This document shows positions 1-10,530 of a DNA stretch of 64,000 nt, in pieces. Position 1 is the first letter of the stretch. Every line of letters begins with the position of its first letter. The notes under the pieces were generated by a model. It was not told the DNA's origin and made no database searches. It was given only the letters and a program-made list of their open reading frames with translations. Source of the stretch: Primula veris (Eukaryota > Streptophyta > Magnoliopsida > Ericales > Primulaceae); assembly GCA_963682055.1 (NCBI GenBank), contig OY821741.1, positions 24,684,711 to 24,748,710 on the forward strand, read 5' to 3'. Both the position numbers and the translations under genes were made by a program.

Positions 1-1857
1 CAAACGCTATAGGTGATGGATCAACACCCTTGTTTTTTCTTTGACTCGCCGCTTTGTGTAGGTAAAACACAAACTCAATAAACAAGAGTTGTGGCCTCAC
101 ATACATTACTGGTCAGATAAATGTGAAATTTCGTATCAAATAAATCTGAAGCATAATATGAGAGAATAATCGACAACTAAAGCCATATACTTTCCACTAA
201 AAGGAATGATTTAATACTTCCAGTAACCGAATTAGGATTGTAGCATATAGAATCCAGTTATATAAAGATGGCCCTATGTTTTGATTATAAAAACTTACAT
301 CCTATTGTTGGTAGTTTATGGCTTTGGTAGGATCCTGTAATCCGATTGCAAAAGCTAATGGGACTATAATGGGACCAGAACGCATAATGGGACTATCTTC
401 AACCAAGAAAAGCTAAATATCCATCACAATTGCACCAGAACGTATTTCTAACATTTACTTTACAAAAAACTAAACAAAAATTCAAAAACCAAATATAGAT
501 TTGGCCCGCATTCCTTGAGAATGAATAACTTATGATTTTTAACTTCATCCAATGCTAGGCCATTAATCCAAAATCTGAAGTGGTAATGGTATCTAAAATC
601 GAAAATATTTAATTGTCAAAAGCTGTTTCATTCCTTATGTGGGCTTCTTGGTGCATATTATAAGCAACTAGGTCGAGTTACTCCAGACTAAATAAAATTT
701 GAAGTTGAGGAGCTTTATCCTTCAAGTTTTTCTGCCTAGAAATGCAAAAAACTCAGCTCTTACTCTCTCACCTAGATAAATTGCACCTTATGAGGAACTT
801 AAAGATTTGCCAAGTTTAAGGCGGAGACCATAGGCTTGTTTTGGTGAAATTTTTGTTTATTTGGTTAGTTGCTTATAAGTTTCGATGTCCTTGGGAAATT
901 AAGGTTAAAAGTTGAAATATCTTTTTGTTTTCGACAGTGAATAGCCACAAAAAGGTTTAAGCTTATTGAACCCCTACTTTTTTCTCTGCCTCAAGTAAGC
1001 TACCGTGTACTTTTTTTTAAAGTACTAACCACCTTACATTTTGATATGCACTGATAAAATTAGCTAACCTCCATACCCATTTTAGTACTCTATCAAGTAC
1101 ATACCACGAACTAATACTTCTGGTTACATACGTGAGACTTATCTGTTTAGGAAAAATAAGGACTAATTAGGATATGTTATGTATATTTTTTTTATAGTCA
1201 GTGTGTCAATATACATCAATGGGATATAAGGGGCCTGTATGAGAATTATTAAGAACGTTTCTTGTTCATTTGTCCACAGTTCTTTTTATTACTACAGGCT
1301 AACTATTCGCCGTATCCGTATCATTTAGAATTTCAATTATTTGCATATTCCGTACCCATATAGCTTTGTAGATTAGTAGCCTCACATTTTGTGTAATGAC
1401 AACTTATATGGCTTTAATATCTAGGGTAGTGATGGAACAGCATGGGGTCCGACGAGCCCCTTTATTCTTATTTAATTGGCTCAAGGCTTATTGTCTTTCC
1501 TTTTTTATTATTATTAGACTAATTCTACTTTTACGTTTAGTTTGTCGTATTCGCAATTAGGGTTTCTGGGTGTTTCCTCATTGCGAAAGTGGCCACTTTC
1601 TCATTAGTTTATGCATGAATAAATAATAGCGCTTTGAGCGTCCATTACCACTCTTTGGTAAATTTTATTCTTAAGTTAGTAGATATTAAGTTTGGTAATT
1701 GGGTTTAACCTAGATGGTGGCTTGAATCCATCATGTAGGTTTTCTATTAGCAGCAACAAGGGAAGTAAGTAGGTAGGCTCGTATAGGAAATGAAAAATAT
1801 AATATAGAATATCAGCCTCTGCCATTTCCAATTCATGGTTCCACTGACAACAACCTA

Positions 1858-1858
<1 letters not shown>
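1..1858. other. SpoU intron 1, copy 1
   Basis: This is AT-rich non-coding DNA between exon 1 at 2565-2803 and the expected upstream-of-window exon 2. I see no ORF, RNA gene or element with clear ends. The same sequence forms most of the 2.9-kb intron 1 of the complete gene (16416-19339). Confidence 0.7.
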
Positions 1859-1899
<41 letters not shown>

Positions 1900-1918
1900 T
1901 GATGATGATGATGATGAT
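1859..1918. repeat. AAT/GAT microsatellite in SpoU intron 1
   Basis: A run of AAT (13 units) passes into GAT (7 units). Copy 2 has a longer AAT run at 18628-18672. On the minus strand it gives a Tyr/His-only open frame that is not a gene. Confidence 0.9.
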
Positions 1919-2564
1919 AATAAAAATATAACGTATTAAAAAGAAGAGAAACTAGTACTGTGAACAACCTAGGTGGCGGCCTTAATCCATCAGGTATGTT
2001 TTCAATTAACAACAACAACACTAATAGTAATATATTAAATTGGATTGATTTTAACCATGGGTTTATAATAATTAAGCATATGTAATAAATGATCATTTTT
2101 CCAAGATAACTAAGTTGGGTAAGGTTGTACCGTGAACGACCTTGGGGTGGTGGCCATATTTTTAACTAACAACAACAACAACAATAATAATAATAATAGT
2201 AATACATGAAATTGAAGAGAGAAAGAATAGGGAAAAAGAAGAAAGACCTAATAGGGGTGGAGCCAAGAACAAATCTTTGAGCCTCCTCCATTGAGGTGAA
2301 TTTCTTTTAAAGTTGGTAGATAACTAACTAAGTTGGGTAATTGGGTTGTACCCACAAGAAACTAACTAGGTGGAGACAGTCGGGACTCATTCTAATGAAA
2401 ACAAATTATTCAACTCAAAAAATTATATAGAATATCGGCCCCTTCTACAGTGGAGACAAGTTGTAGAGTGAACAACCTAGGTGGTGGCCTTAATCCATCA
2501 GTTAAGTTAGGTATTCAACTAATAATAATAATAATAATAATAGAATAAAAGAAGGTAAGTAAAC

Positions 2565-2803
2565 CTAATAGGGGTGGAGCCAATGAGTAAAGCAGAAGAA
2601 TGAAAGTGACGATATGATGAGCTCAGCCTCAGCTTCACACAATGTTTCACAAATCTATTATCAGTGCTGCTTATCACTCTTACTTTCTCCTCTTTTTTAA
2701 CACCTTCTTTTCTTCTTTCATTATTATTATTATTTGATATCTTTTTCTGTTTTATTATTATTATTGGCGCAACAAACTCACTACTTATTATCATATTTAC
2801 CAT
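2565..2803 (-). CDS. SpoU-family methyltransferase, third copy, exon 1 only
   Basis: This 239-nt first exon gives the same peptide as exon 1 of the complete gene, including the KHCVKLR and SALLIGSTPIR signatures. It ends at the same donor (ATTAG then GT). The rest of the gene would lie on the minus strand before position 1, outside the window. The frame from the ATG at 2803 is open. CT-rich DNA lies just 5' of it (2804-2930), which reads as a GA-rich leader on the coding strand. Confidence 0.82.
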
Positions 2804-2984
2804 TCCCTTTCTCTTTCCTCCCCTCTTTCTTGTTTTTTAAAATGATTACTTTTACAAACACCTCTCTTTCACTCTCCTCCTCTTCTTTTCTCTCTTTCTC
2901 CGCCCCCTCCCTCTTAACATTTACCAAAACACAATTTATATCTAAGTTTTTTTTTACCTTTAATTTTTAATTAAATTAGCCGTG

Positions 2985-3719
2985 TCAAAATAGATCCACA
3001 CTCAAAAATCCATGTTAACTTTTTTCGAAACCAAAAAATCGATAACCGCTATAAACCGAATGAAGTTTTGGCTAGATCGAGACCGATGGTTACGGTTTGG
3101 TTTGGGTTTCGAAACTATAACCGTCAACCTGACCCAAAAACCGAATCGTTAAATCCGAACAATATCCGAAAAGTAACCAATGTTTATATATAACATACGT
3201 AAATATATGTTATATAATATTTATATATTTATATTAGCTAAAAAATACACACACACAAATATTGTATAATGTATAATGTGTAAATTTTAAATGAAATTTA
3301 TAAGTTACAATGTTCTAAAATTTGTTCAACATTAATAATACATTCTAATTTTCTTTTAATTCAGAAATTTTATTAACATATTTCTTATATAATAAGTTTT
3401 TAGCAAAAATTTACAACAAAAGAAAATTAGTATAAAAACAAAACAAATAAAAATCAATTACAATTACAATTTTGAAGTAAAAAAATTTACTTACACAAAA
3501 AAAAATCTAAAAGTTGGTTAAAATCAAAATATCCGAAAACCGAAAACCGCTTGACCGATCGCATATTTAGGTACCGGGCGATTATTCTGCATAGTTTTAT
3601 TCTTAAAAAACCCAATCGAACACGACTGTAGATTTTCTAAGACCCGAAGATAACCGAAACCGAACCAAACGAAACTGAAAGTTTTTGTTTTGGGTGGGTA
3701 GGTGGTCAAAATTACCAGT
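2985..3719. mobile_element. Possible degenerate hAT-like element rich in CCGAAACC-type repeats
   Basis: Both ends carry clustered CCGAAAACC/CCGAACC motifs around an AT-rich core, the layout seen in the cleaner hAT-like element at 49148-50506. The left end starts near TAGCCGTGTCAAAAT and the right end closes near CCAGTCCTA. I could not find a convincing 8-bp target duplication, so superfamily and ends are tentative. It lies 5' of the SpoU start codon. Confidence 0.4.
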
Positions 3720-3833
3720 CCTATGTTTAAGTTAGTTATTCTTGGTTCATTAATTAATAGGTGTTTGATTTTTATTGGATGACAAACCCTTGCTTTTAGT
3801 AGATCGGATTTACGGGTAAAATGAAAATAACCC

Positions 3834-4191
3834 GGGATTTAAACACTTTATACCTCCTTTGCAATACATTTTACATTTTTTTCAATTAAATACCTTGTAC
3901 TAGTAAAAGTTCAATTTAGTACTCGTAACTATCAAAATCATTTAATTTAATTCTTTTTTGTCACTTTATCAATAAAAAGTGATGTGGCAATGACGTCATT
4001 ACTGCCACGTGAGTAGAATTTGAACATTTTAATACCTTTTACAATACTTTTTTTTTTCAATTTAGTACCTCAAAATATCAAAATTAGTTAAGTAGTTGAC
4101 GGATGGGGTAATAAATTGAGTGATTTTGATAGTCGAAGGTACTAAATTGAGAAAAATATATTGTACAAGGTATTAAACTGTATAAATCCCC
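3834..4191. mobile_element. Mutator-like MITE with 9-bp target duplication
   Basis: This 358-bp element is flanked by AAATAACCC at 3825-3833 and 4192-4200. Its ends are imperfect inverted repeats starting GGGATTTA, with further complementarity inside (TTTAGTAC and ACTATCAAAATCA arms). The 9-bp duplication and long TIRs point to the Mutator superfamily, and there is no coding capacity. It lies about 1.0-1.4 kb upstream of the SpoU start codon and carries TGACGTCA and CACGTG motifs. Confidence 0.75.
3986..4011. promoter_or_regulatory. bZIP-type motif cluster inside the MITE (TGACGTCA and CACGTG)
   Basis: The perfect palindrome TGACGTCA (3991-3998) sits 7 bp from a G-box CACGTG (4006-4011). Both lie inside a larger imperfect inverted repeat, GTGGCA to TGCCAC. 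Both are classical plant bZIP-binding cores. The same cluster is kept in copy 2 near 20766-20786. Any regulation of the SpoU gene about 1.2 kb away is inference only. Confidence 0.45.
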
Positions 4192-4555
4192 AAATAACCC
4201 CGATGAACTAATATTTCTTGCAATTAAGCCCATAAACTATCAGATTTCTACAACTAACACTTAAGTTTCATCTTTAAAATGACATAAGTTTTTATTATGT
4301 TGTTCGTTTTACAAAAATATTTGTTCCATATATATATACTTTGTCAATTCACACGAGTTAAGATAAAAATTAGGTATAATGCCTCATAAGTAACACTTTT
4401 CAACTTATATTCCCACTAACTATTTAAGATAATTTACATTCCTCTTAGGTGTCACTTTCTTTTACTATATATATTTAATTATTTTTATTTTTTTTTCATT
4501 CGAGTTCTTCTCCTGCATTAAAATATCTTTCTCTCTCCCTCTCTCCATCTCTATA

Positions 4556-4602
<47 letters not shown>

Positions 4603-4606
4603 CTCC
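4192..4606. other. Non-coding stretch with CT microsatellite
   Basis: AT-rich DNA with a CT run at about 4556-4588 followed by an AT run. I see no gene. The CT run is shorter in copy 2 (about 21333-21351). Confidence 0.6.
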
Positions 4607-4753
4607 ATGTTGCCATCAGCGGAGATGATCTCTTCTCCGATGATCTTCCTTCTTCTCCGACGACCTTGCTGCTTCTCCGACGACAAATTCGACAGCTGGC
4701 AGAGGAGGGCTCGTGGCGGAGGTATGTTGCAAGGGGATTGGAGGCAATGGTAG
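4607..4753 (+). pseudogene. Short unknown ORF, truncated counterpart of 21371-21664
   Basis: This begins with the same ATG and peptide (MLPSAEMISSP) as the longer frame in copy 2. It ends after about 48 codons, because the codon after GDWRQW is TAG here and TAC in copy 2. I do not recognise the product. The sequence may be a leader or first exon rather than a protein gene, since copy 2 gives only 97 residues with no known domain. Confidence 0.25.
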
Positions 4754-5430
4754 TCGAGACAGTGTTGGCGTTATAGGGCAGTGATGACGTGGAGGACGAT
4801 GATGACGTGTATGGGTCTAGGGTTTCGGTTTGGGAAGAGATTCGACAAATCTGAAATTCTCCAACATATGTTTAATATTTTGTTGTCTACTGTATATTAA
4901 TTGCTGGACAAATGGTAGTGTGTACTGTGTATCTGTTGGCTGGTTTGGTTGTAGCTTTTAAGCTCAATCCTTTTTGCTTGTTTGCTACGAGTTGTCTTAA
5001 ATTCGGTGGGGGGACCCGTAGAAAGGGGGACGACCCACTATTTTGTTGTTGGGTCAGTATTTTTATTTTTAGTTGGCTTGAAAGTGAGTATTTTATTCAA
5101 GACTAAAATATTAGCTCGAAAATTTTTGTTGAAACTCTCCACTTTTTTCCTAGTCTCGAATTGGCCTGTTTTTTTGCCTAAAAACTGCAGCCAAACAAGT
5201 TTTTGAAGTTTTTTTTTATTTTCTAGAAGACGTATAATTTCAATAGTTTTCTCAGTATGTGGTTTATTTATTTACGGTGTTTCTTCTTTTTGCTGGGTGA
5301 ATTTAAAAGGTTTGTTATATAGTGAAACTGAACAAATAACCAAAAAAGTGCACATGTTATTTTTAAGAAGAAACACCCCTTTTATCATGAGATTGCTATA
5401 TTTCTCTATCATATCTAGCACATCCAACAT
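4754..5430. other. Unassigned stretch, no gene seen
   Basis: This holds mixed sequence with two short plus-strand frames of 64 and 74 codons. They overlap in different frames and show no domain. The segment is shared with copy 2 (21665-22194). Confidence 0.5.
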
Positions 5431-6066
5431 TATGCACTTTCGACTGTATTATATGCACTTTCGACTGTACTAGATGCACTTTCGAATGAACCAGATGTAT
5501 ATTCAGTGGAACCAAATGCACTTTCAGCCGAATTAGATGAACTTTCAGCCAAATCAGATGCACTTTCAGCGGAATCAGATGTACTTTCAGCCGAATCAGA
5601 TACACTTTCAGGCGAATCAGATACACTTTTGACAAAAGTATAAACACTTTTATTGAAGTATATGCACTTTTGGCTAAACCATATGCACTTTTGGCTAAAA
5701 CATATGCACTTTCGACTAGACTATATTCATTTTCAACCGGACTATATGCACTTTTGATTTAACTATATGTAATTTCGACTAAATTAGATGCACTTTCAGC
5801 TGAAGCAAATACACTTTTAGTTGAAATATATGCATACGCACTTTTATTGAACTATATTTACTTTTGACTGAATTGTATGCACTTTCGACGAAAATAGTTG
5901 TACTTTCAGTTGAATTGAATGCACTTTCGACTCAAGTTTATGCACTTTTGACTGGACTATATGCATTTTTATTGAACTATATACGCTTTTGACTGAACTA
6001 TATGCACTTTCGACTGAACTATATGTACTTTCAACTGAACTAAATGCACTTTCAGCTCATTTAGAT
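5431..6066. repeat. 21-bp minisatellite block A, copy 1
   Basis: About 30 degenerate units of roughly 21 bp run on the theme ATGCACTTTCGACTGAACTA. Because the period is 7 codons, part of the minus strand stays open (5396-5647) and would encode repeats of KVHLIRL. I regard that frame as a by-product. The block is followed by the same kind of GTGATTTT-rich tract as block B (11720-12369), so blocks A and B look like paralogous copies of one repeat-bearing element. Confidence 0.85.
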
Positions 6067-6089
6067 TAAAGAAAGCAATTTTCATGGAA

Positions 6090-6480
6090 AACCCACTTTT
6101 TGGTGGAAAAATTCCAGTTTTTTATGGGAAAAGTATCTTTTGATGAAAGAACAGATTTTTCGGTGTAAAAAGTGGTATATTTGTAATTTTTACCATTTTT
6201 TATGATTTTCTTAGAAATAATATGTTTTGTTTTTTTTTTAAATACTTTTTTTTGTGTGATATTTTTCATTTTATGTGATTTATATAAAAATACAATTTTT
6301 TGTTTAATTTTTTATAATTTTTTCCATTTTTTTTTCCATTTTTTGTGATCTTTGTGATTTTTTTTTATTTTTTGTGATTTTTTTAAATGTTTTTTTTTTG
6401 TGTTTTTTTTTTTTGTGATTTTTTCTGTTTTATAGAATTTTCTTATAATTTAAAACTATTTTTTTTTGTTTTATAGAGAG
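6090..6480. repeat. T-rich low-complexity tract (GTGATTTTT motif)
   Basis: Long T runs are broken by GTGATTTT and CATTTTT motifs, directly after the minisatellite. The same order (minisatellite, short GGTGAAAAA stretch, T-rich tract) recurs at 11720-12760 and in copy 2. There is no coding potential. Confidence 0.8.
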
Positions 6481-6601
6481 ATAAAATATGTGTATTATGT
6501 TTTTGGTTGTATTATGGCGTTTTAATAAATAAAGTAAATTATAAAAAAATTGTGCATGTGGGGAATGTGAACTTAATGAGACAAACAAGACAATTAGGAG
6601 A

Positions 6602-6602
6602 A

Positions 6603-6632
<30 letters not shown>
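6602..6632. repeat. AAT microsatellite, short allele
   Basis: About 10 AAT units. The matching site in copy 2 (30749-30837) has about 30 units. Confidence 0.9.
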
Positions 6633-6633
<1 letters not shown>

Positions 6634-7822
6634 TGAACTCTAAAGCTCAATTTTATTAAAATTCAAGATAATGGTACTGATTTATAATGCGAACATTAAA
6701 TAATAATCTAGTCCAACAAAATAATATAAATAATGAGAACAACTTCTAAAATACAGGGTATAACCATTCCATCCCCCTATTTATAATCTTAGGCTCAAGA
6801 TTTCTCTCAAGTTAGACATACGGCGAATCAGGTTATGCCTTCCACGGTCTTATGGAAGCTCAAACACGTACACTCTTCCAATCTCTCACGAACCCTATCA
6901 CGATCATGTGAAACCCCGATCAAACTCTTCCAAACCTTCAATCGATTGCCTTTCCGGATCGAGCTTCAGACAAAAGCAACAACCCAAAAAAACCTTAATG
7001 TCTCCTCCTATAACCACATAACGTGTCTACCTTGTCAATGAAAATTAAGACATAAAATTAACCATTTGTTCTCACTGCCTCTTTTACCATGAGCACTCGG
7101 TCGCCCAACCAAAAGACTTCACGTCTTTGAGTTACCATTCTTTGGATTTGTGTTTAATTCATATTGGAAACATGCATAACATATAAATATTAACCAATAA
7201 GTTATCACAACTCACAAAGCATATAAAATATGCTTATAAAGTAAATAACGCCATAATGAGTTCATATAGGAGCAAGAATAAAATTAACAAAAAATAATAT
7301 ATTAAAATTTATTAACAAAAGTATAGAGAGTACCAAAAATCCGGTTGCAAACTTACAAAAATTAAAAGGGTACAAATTGAGTGTTTAAATGGGGAAACGA
7401 TAAAAGAAGAGGGAAAATAAAAAGAGGTTGAAGCAAAATTTCTGAAAGAGGCAGAACAGAAAAGTTTCTTAAATTATGCTATGAAACACTCAAAAGACTA
7501 TCTGAATATGACATATTAGAGTAATAAACGCTTAGTAGTAATTCCTAACACTTGTGCAATTATGTTTTCACACAACTTCTGAAATTGAAATATAAATATA
7601 TAACTAGGATTTTATTGAAAAATATCATTGAGTACTGTCAACTCATACATTTTATGAAGTAGGTTTTAATTACAAAAATGTGAGTAATTTTATGAATATG
7701 ACACATTAGAGTAATAAACGTTTAGTAATTCCCAACACTTATGAAGTTATGTTTTCACACAAGGCAAGTTTAAGGATAACAATAACTATCATTTCACACA
7801 AGGCAAGTTCTTCCACATTTTT
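6633..7822. other. Unassigned AT-rich stretch with TATA-like site on the minus strand
   Basis: I see no supportable gene. A minus-strand TATAAATA (6778-6785) lies about 125 bp before a minus-strand AATAAA (near 6653), a spacing seen in LTR U3-R regions. No LTR ends could be placed. Within 7530-7760 there is an internal imperfect duplication around ATGTTTTCACACAA. A diverged copy of 7555-7700 occurs at 32634-32815. Confidence 0.4.
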
Positions 7823-8394
7823 TGATAAAACCATAACTTTTGGCGATCACGTTAGGCTTTTCAACAATATAATAATGGTAAATCAACGGTAAATAATGGA
7901 CATTTCTTGGTCTTTATTATTGGTCGGATTATTACACTTATTCGGATTGCTACACTTGCTCGGATTAGTACTTCTTTATTACAATTGTGCTCGATTTGAC
8001 TGTTTAATCTCTTATCTTGGTCGTTCTTCTTTCTCTTCGATACTCGGCTCTCTTGCTGTTCGGGTTGCTTCTTTTCAGGCTAAGCTTTGACTAGTTTCTC
8101 TCTTTTCTCAACTTCTCTCTATATTTTTTGGAGATATTTTCTGGTCCTTTTCTAAGAGGGGTAGTTGGTTATTTATAGGCAACTATGCTTTCTAGGATGT
8201 TGACAAATGTCTCCATCTCAGGGGGTTTTTCAGATATGGGTCCCTAGTTAAGTGGGCTTGGGCTTTTGATAGATACTACCTTATTCTCTTATGAAAGGCA
8301 TGTGATGACCCATTTAAGCGTTGGATACCCATTTATAAAGTGGATTGATTATTACCCGAATAGAATATTCGGGTCTACTTTTTATGTTCTATCA
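7823..8394 (-). mobile_element. 3' LTR of a Tat-like Ty3/gypsy element (copy 1)
   Basis: Read on the minus strand, this 572-bp LTR starts TGATAGAACAT and ends TTTTATCA. It is homologous to the 5' LTR at 33448-34016 along its whole length, including the CTATAAATA TATA region. A purine-rich tract precedes it (minus strand 8413-8395, GAGGAAGTCAGGGAGCACT), which marks it as the 3' LTR with internal sequence to its right. The 5 bases beyond it (7818-7822) are TTTTT, the target duplication seen on both sides of the solo LTR in copy 2. Confidence 0.8.
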
Positions 8395-8577
8395 AGTGCT
8401 CCCTGACTTCCTCGGCGTGGTTTCCATGTCGAGGGAGTCATGCTCGGTCTGTCGAGGATATTACTTCGGTCTCGTCGTTCCCAATGCTTCGTTGAGAAAC
8501 GTTATAGATTTATGACGGTTCCTTGGGGGGCCCATTTAAAGTTTCCTATCCTAATATCTTTCTTCGAGGAAAACTCC

Positions 8578-8583
8578 TATAAA
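8578..8583 (+). promoter_or_regulatory. TATA box of antisense ORF 1
   Basis: TATAAA lies 60 bp before the ATG at 8638 and is followed by GGAGAGTGCCC. ORF 2 has a matching TATA plus GGGGACTGCCC at nearly the same distance, so the core promoters look paralogous as well as the proteins. Confidence 0.5.
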
Positions 8584-8637
8584 GGAGAGTGCCCCCTCCA
8601 TAATTAGGCATTTTATTACTACTTTGCTCGTGACGTA

Positions 8638-8958
8638 ATGGCTTTCTCTGGTTCTACTGGTGAGAGCTCCTTTAATTATATTTCTTATTTAAAAACTGAG
8701 ATCAAGAAATCTCGTACCGCGAATAAGAAACTCGTGGCCAAGATTTCAGACTACAAGAAAAGGTTGTCCGACATGGATTCTGCTCATCATGTGACGATGG
8801 CCGATCGGGATTGGGCTTACGAGCGTATAAAGAGGCTCGAGGCTTATCTGGCTAAGCAAAAGGCAGCAAAAAGGGCCTATAAGCTTGCCTTCAAAGAGTT
8901 GCATGCTCGGTCTAAACCGAGTTCGGATGACGATGAAGAAGGCTCTTCCTCGAAATAA
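8638..8958 (+). CDS. Antisense ORF 1 of the gypsy element, 106-aa coiled-coil protein of unknown function
   Basis: This intact ORF runs opposite to the retrotransposon. The protein is rich in Lys, Arg, Glu and Ala across residues 15-85, with heptad-like spacing (YISYLKTEIKKSR, then YERIKRLEAYL), as expected of a coiled coil. It ends in an acidic, Ser-rich tail (DDDEEGSSSK). The block KRAYKLAFKELHARS near the C-terminus matches KRAYKHVLKEVYARS in ORF 2, so the two are paralogues. A TATA box lies 60 bp upstream and AATAAA at 9027-9032, 69 bp past the stop, giving a compact gene layout. I recognise no family. It could act in the nucleus or bind RNA, but nothing in the sequence settles that. Confidence 0.6.
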   Translation: MAFSGSTGESSFNYISYLKTEIKKSRTANKKLVAKISDYKKRLSDMDSAHHVTMADRDWAYERIKRLEAYLAKQKAAKRAYKLAFKELHARSKPSSDDDEEGSSSK

Positions 8959-9026
8959 TTAGTCTTTGGTGATTTCTTTGTATCTGGTGTTATCACCAAG
9001 TTGTAATCGAATCACGGAAGAATCTT

Positions 9027-9032
9027 AATAAA
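9027..9032 (+). terminator. Polyadenylation signal of antisense ORF 1
   Basis: A canonical AATAAA lies 69 bp after the stop codon and is followed by an AT-rich stretch. Confidence 0.4.
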
Positions 9033-9199
9033 ACATATTTTACTTACGTTCCTGTCTGTTTATTTCTTTGATATCTTATTGGATGACTCCATTGGACTTG
9101 AATTGCTGTAGTTAACCATAAATGCTCTGGGGAAGTTCAAGAGGCTTGTCTCTTTTTTTTTGTTTTTGAGATGATCTTTGATCTACCCCTTGTTCTTCT

Positions 9200-9207
9200 T
9201 ATAAAAA
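9200..9207 (+). promoter_or_regulatory. TATA box of antisense ORF 2
   Basis: TATAAAAA lies 58 bp before the ATG at 9258 and is followed by GGGGACTGCCC, which parallels ORF 1. Confidence 0.5.
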
Positions 9208-9257
9208 GGGGACTGCCCATATATTCTTTGAGCAGCTCATTCTTTGTTATCGAACAA

Positions 9258-9596
9258 ATGGCTTCTCCTCGTGAAAATAGCGGTGACAATCTTCCTGAAT
9301 ATGTTGCCCATCTCGAGGAGGAGGTTAGGAAGGCTCGTATCCTTGAAAGGAGGGTTGCTTCTTTAAACATGGAGGCTCGCCGAGCTGCTGAGATGGACGA
9401 GCGCTTGAAGGTTATGGAGAGTGAATACCAACGGACTTTAATCGACAATATTTGGGCTCGTGCTCGGATCAAAGAGCTTGAACCTTCTAGAAATAGGCAC
9501 ATTGCTTCCAAGAGGGCCTACAAACATGTCCTTAAGGAAGTGTATGCTCGGTCGAATAGGAAGCCAAATGACGAAGCGGGCCCTTCTACAAAATGA
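9258..9596 (+). CDS. Antisense ORF 2 of the gypsy element, 112-aa coiled-coil protein of unknown function
   Basis: I chose the ATG at 9258 over the in-frame ATG at 9171. It sits 58 bp past a TATA box and begins MAS, as ORF 1 begins MAF; 9171 would lie before the TATA box. Residues 12-90 are charged and helical in character (YVAHLEEEVRKARIL, then ARARIKELE). The C-terminal block KRAYKHVLKEVYARS aligns with ORF 1, and the tail (PNDEAGPSTK) is short and polar. AATAAA follows at 9663-9668. The reading frame is intact. The function is unknown. Confidence 0.6.
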   Translation: MASPRENSGDNLPEYVAHLEEEVRKARILERRVASLNMEARRAAEMDERLKVMESEYQRTLIDNIWARARIKELEPSRNRHIASKRAYKHVLKEVYARSNRKPNDEAGPSTK

Positions 9597-9662
9597 CTTT
9601 ATTGTTTTTATTGTATTTCCTTTAAGTTACCTGCCTCTTCTGTAACGAAGTATCAATCAATC

Positions 9663-9668
9663 AATAAA
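9663..9668 (+). terminator. Polyadenylation signal of antisense ORF 2
   Basis: AATAAA lies 67 bp after the stop codon, preceded by CAATCAATC repeats and followed by a T run. Confidence 0.4.
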
Positions 9669-9959
9669 GACTTTTTTTTCTTGTTTATATCTGAATTACT
9701 TTCCCACTGCAATTTATTTTGACTGCGCACGCTTGTGGCCTCATTAATGCTTTTTCTTGGGTCTTGCGTTTGACCTTATCCATTGAACCTTCTGACTCTT
9801 TGTATCTAGGGACCAATGGGATTTCTTGAGCCTCGTGCATAAAATCTTATTCACCAGAGTTTACTTGAGCTCTGTGCAAAAGATCTTTAACATTTATTTG
9901 AACTGCTTCCTTTCCCCAAAATGACGCGTGTTTCGATGCCATTATGACTTACCCCCTTT

Positions 9960-10095
9960 AAATATTGGTAAGAATCCAAGCGTTTCTTGAACAAGAGTGG
10001 CTTTTAATTACTCACGCTTTTTTAGAGCCTTTTGGGAATCCAAACATTTTTTCTTGAACAGACACATCTTTTAATTGCCGTCGCTTCTTAGTACC
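9960..10095 (+). repeat. Imperfect direct repeat upstream of antisense ORF 3
   Basis: Two copies of about 55 bp, near 9970-10020 and 10034-10090, share GAATCCAA, TTCTTGAACA and CTTTTAATT in the same order. They lie 50-180 bp ahead of the ORF 3 TATA box. They could be promoter repeats, but that is inference. Confidence 0.45.
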
Positions 10096-10144
10096 CATTG
10101 GCGAACGGTTGCGACTCTCAATACCAGCCCTTATCTAATTGATC

Positions 10145-10152
10145 TATAAATA
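10145..10152 (+). promoter_or_regulatory. TATA box of antisense ORF 3
   Basis: TATAAATA lies 92 bp before the ATG at 10237, the third TATA-ATG pair in the same orientation. Confidence 0.45.
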
Positions 10153-10236
10153 CCTGCTTACAGCATGGTTATATCCACAACCCTCATCATATTATTTTCT
10201 CCCATATACAGATCCTCATCTTATAATTTCCTTAAG

Positions 10237-10530
10237 ATGTCCGGTCCTTTCATCCAATCAGCATTAGCTTTGCAAGTGGAGGCCTTTGAAGCCTCCTATG
10301 GCCATGTACAAAGGCTGTTGAAGGATGCCGAGAAAGAATTGAAGGTGATGCGTTATCATCACTCCGAGATGGTCCGGGAATTAACTTGGCTAAGATCTGA
10401 ATTGGATTATTGCCGACGTGCTCGTCAGGCTCTAGTCAAAGAGAATGAGGTGTTGAGGGGGTATTCGACACTTCGAGACAGGAATGTCTCTGCCGGGCCC
10501 TCTCATCGATACCGATCGACTTCCCCCTAA
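10237..10530 (+). CDS. Antisense ORF 3 of the gypsy element, 97-aa coiled-coil protein of unknown function
   Basis: The start chosen is MSGPFIQSALAL, just after the TATA box leader. An in-frame ATG at 10165 would add 24 hydrophobic residues and falls only 13 bp after the TATA box. Residues 10-75 are charged and heptad-like (VQRLLKDAEKELKVMR, ELTWLRSELDYCRRAR). The tail (AGPSHRYRSTSP) shares AGPS with ORF 2. It is clearly more diverged than ORFs 1 and 2 are from each other, so common descent rests on layout, size and composition rather than clear identity. No AATAAA is obvious before the break at 10673. The function is unknown. Confidence 0.5.
   Translation: MSGPFIQSALALQVEAFEASYGHVQRLLKDAEKELKVMRYHHSEMVRELTWLRSELDYCRRARQALVKENEVLRGYSTLRDRNVSAGPSHRYRSTSP

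Noticed and set aside
1833..2096. Minus-strand frame rich in Tyr and His (also 18602-18871)
   Set aside because: Produced by reading AAT/GAT microsatellites; no ordinary protein sequence and located in SpoU intron 1.
2985..3719. Full assignment of the CCGAAACC-rich element to hAT
   Set aside because: Termini suggest it, but the flanking 8-mers do not match, so it is kept only as a low-confidence feature.
5396..5647. Minus-strand frame with KVHLIRL repeats, possible repeat protein
   Set aside because: The 21-bp minisatellite keeps the frame open by arithmetic; unit number varies between copies and there is no promoter or start context.
5431..6066. Regular short repeats considered as a CRISPR array
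   Set aside because: Units are contiguous and degenerate, without unique spacers, and this is plant nuclear DNA.
6835..7041. Plus-strand 68-aa ORF (also 31039-31245)
   Set aside because: Conserved only because the whole segment is duplicated; no domain or gene signals, and the region looks more like a promoter/LTR relic on the other strand.
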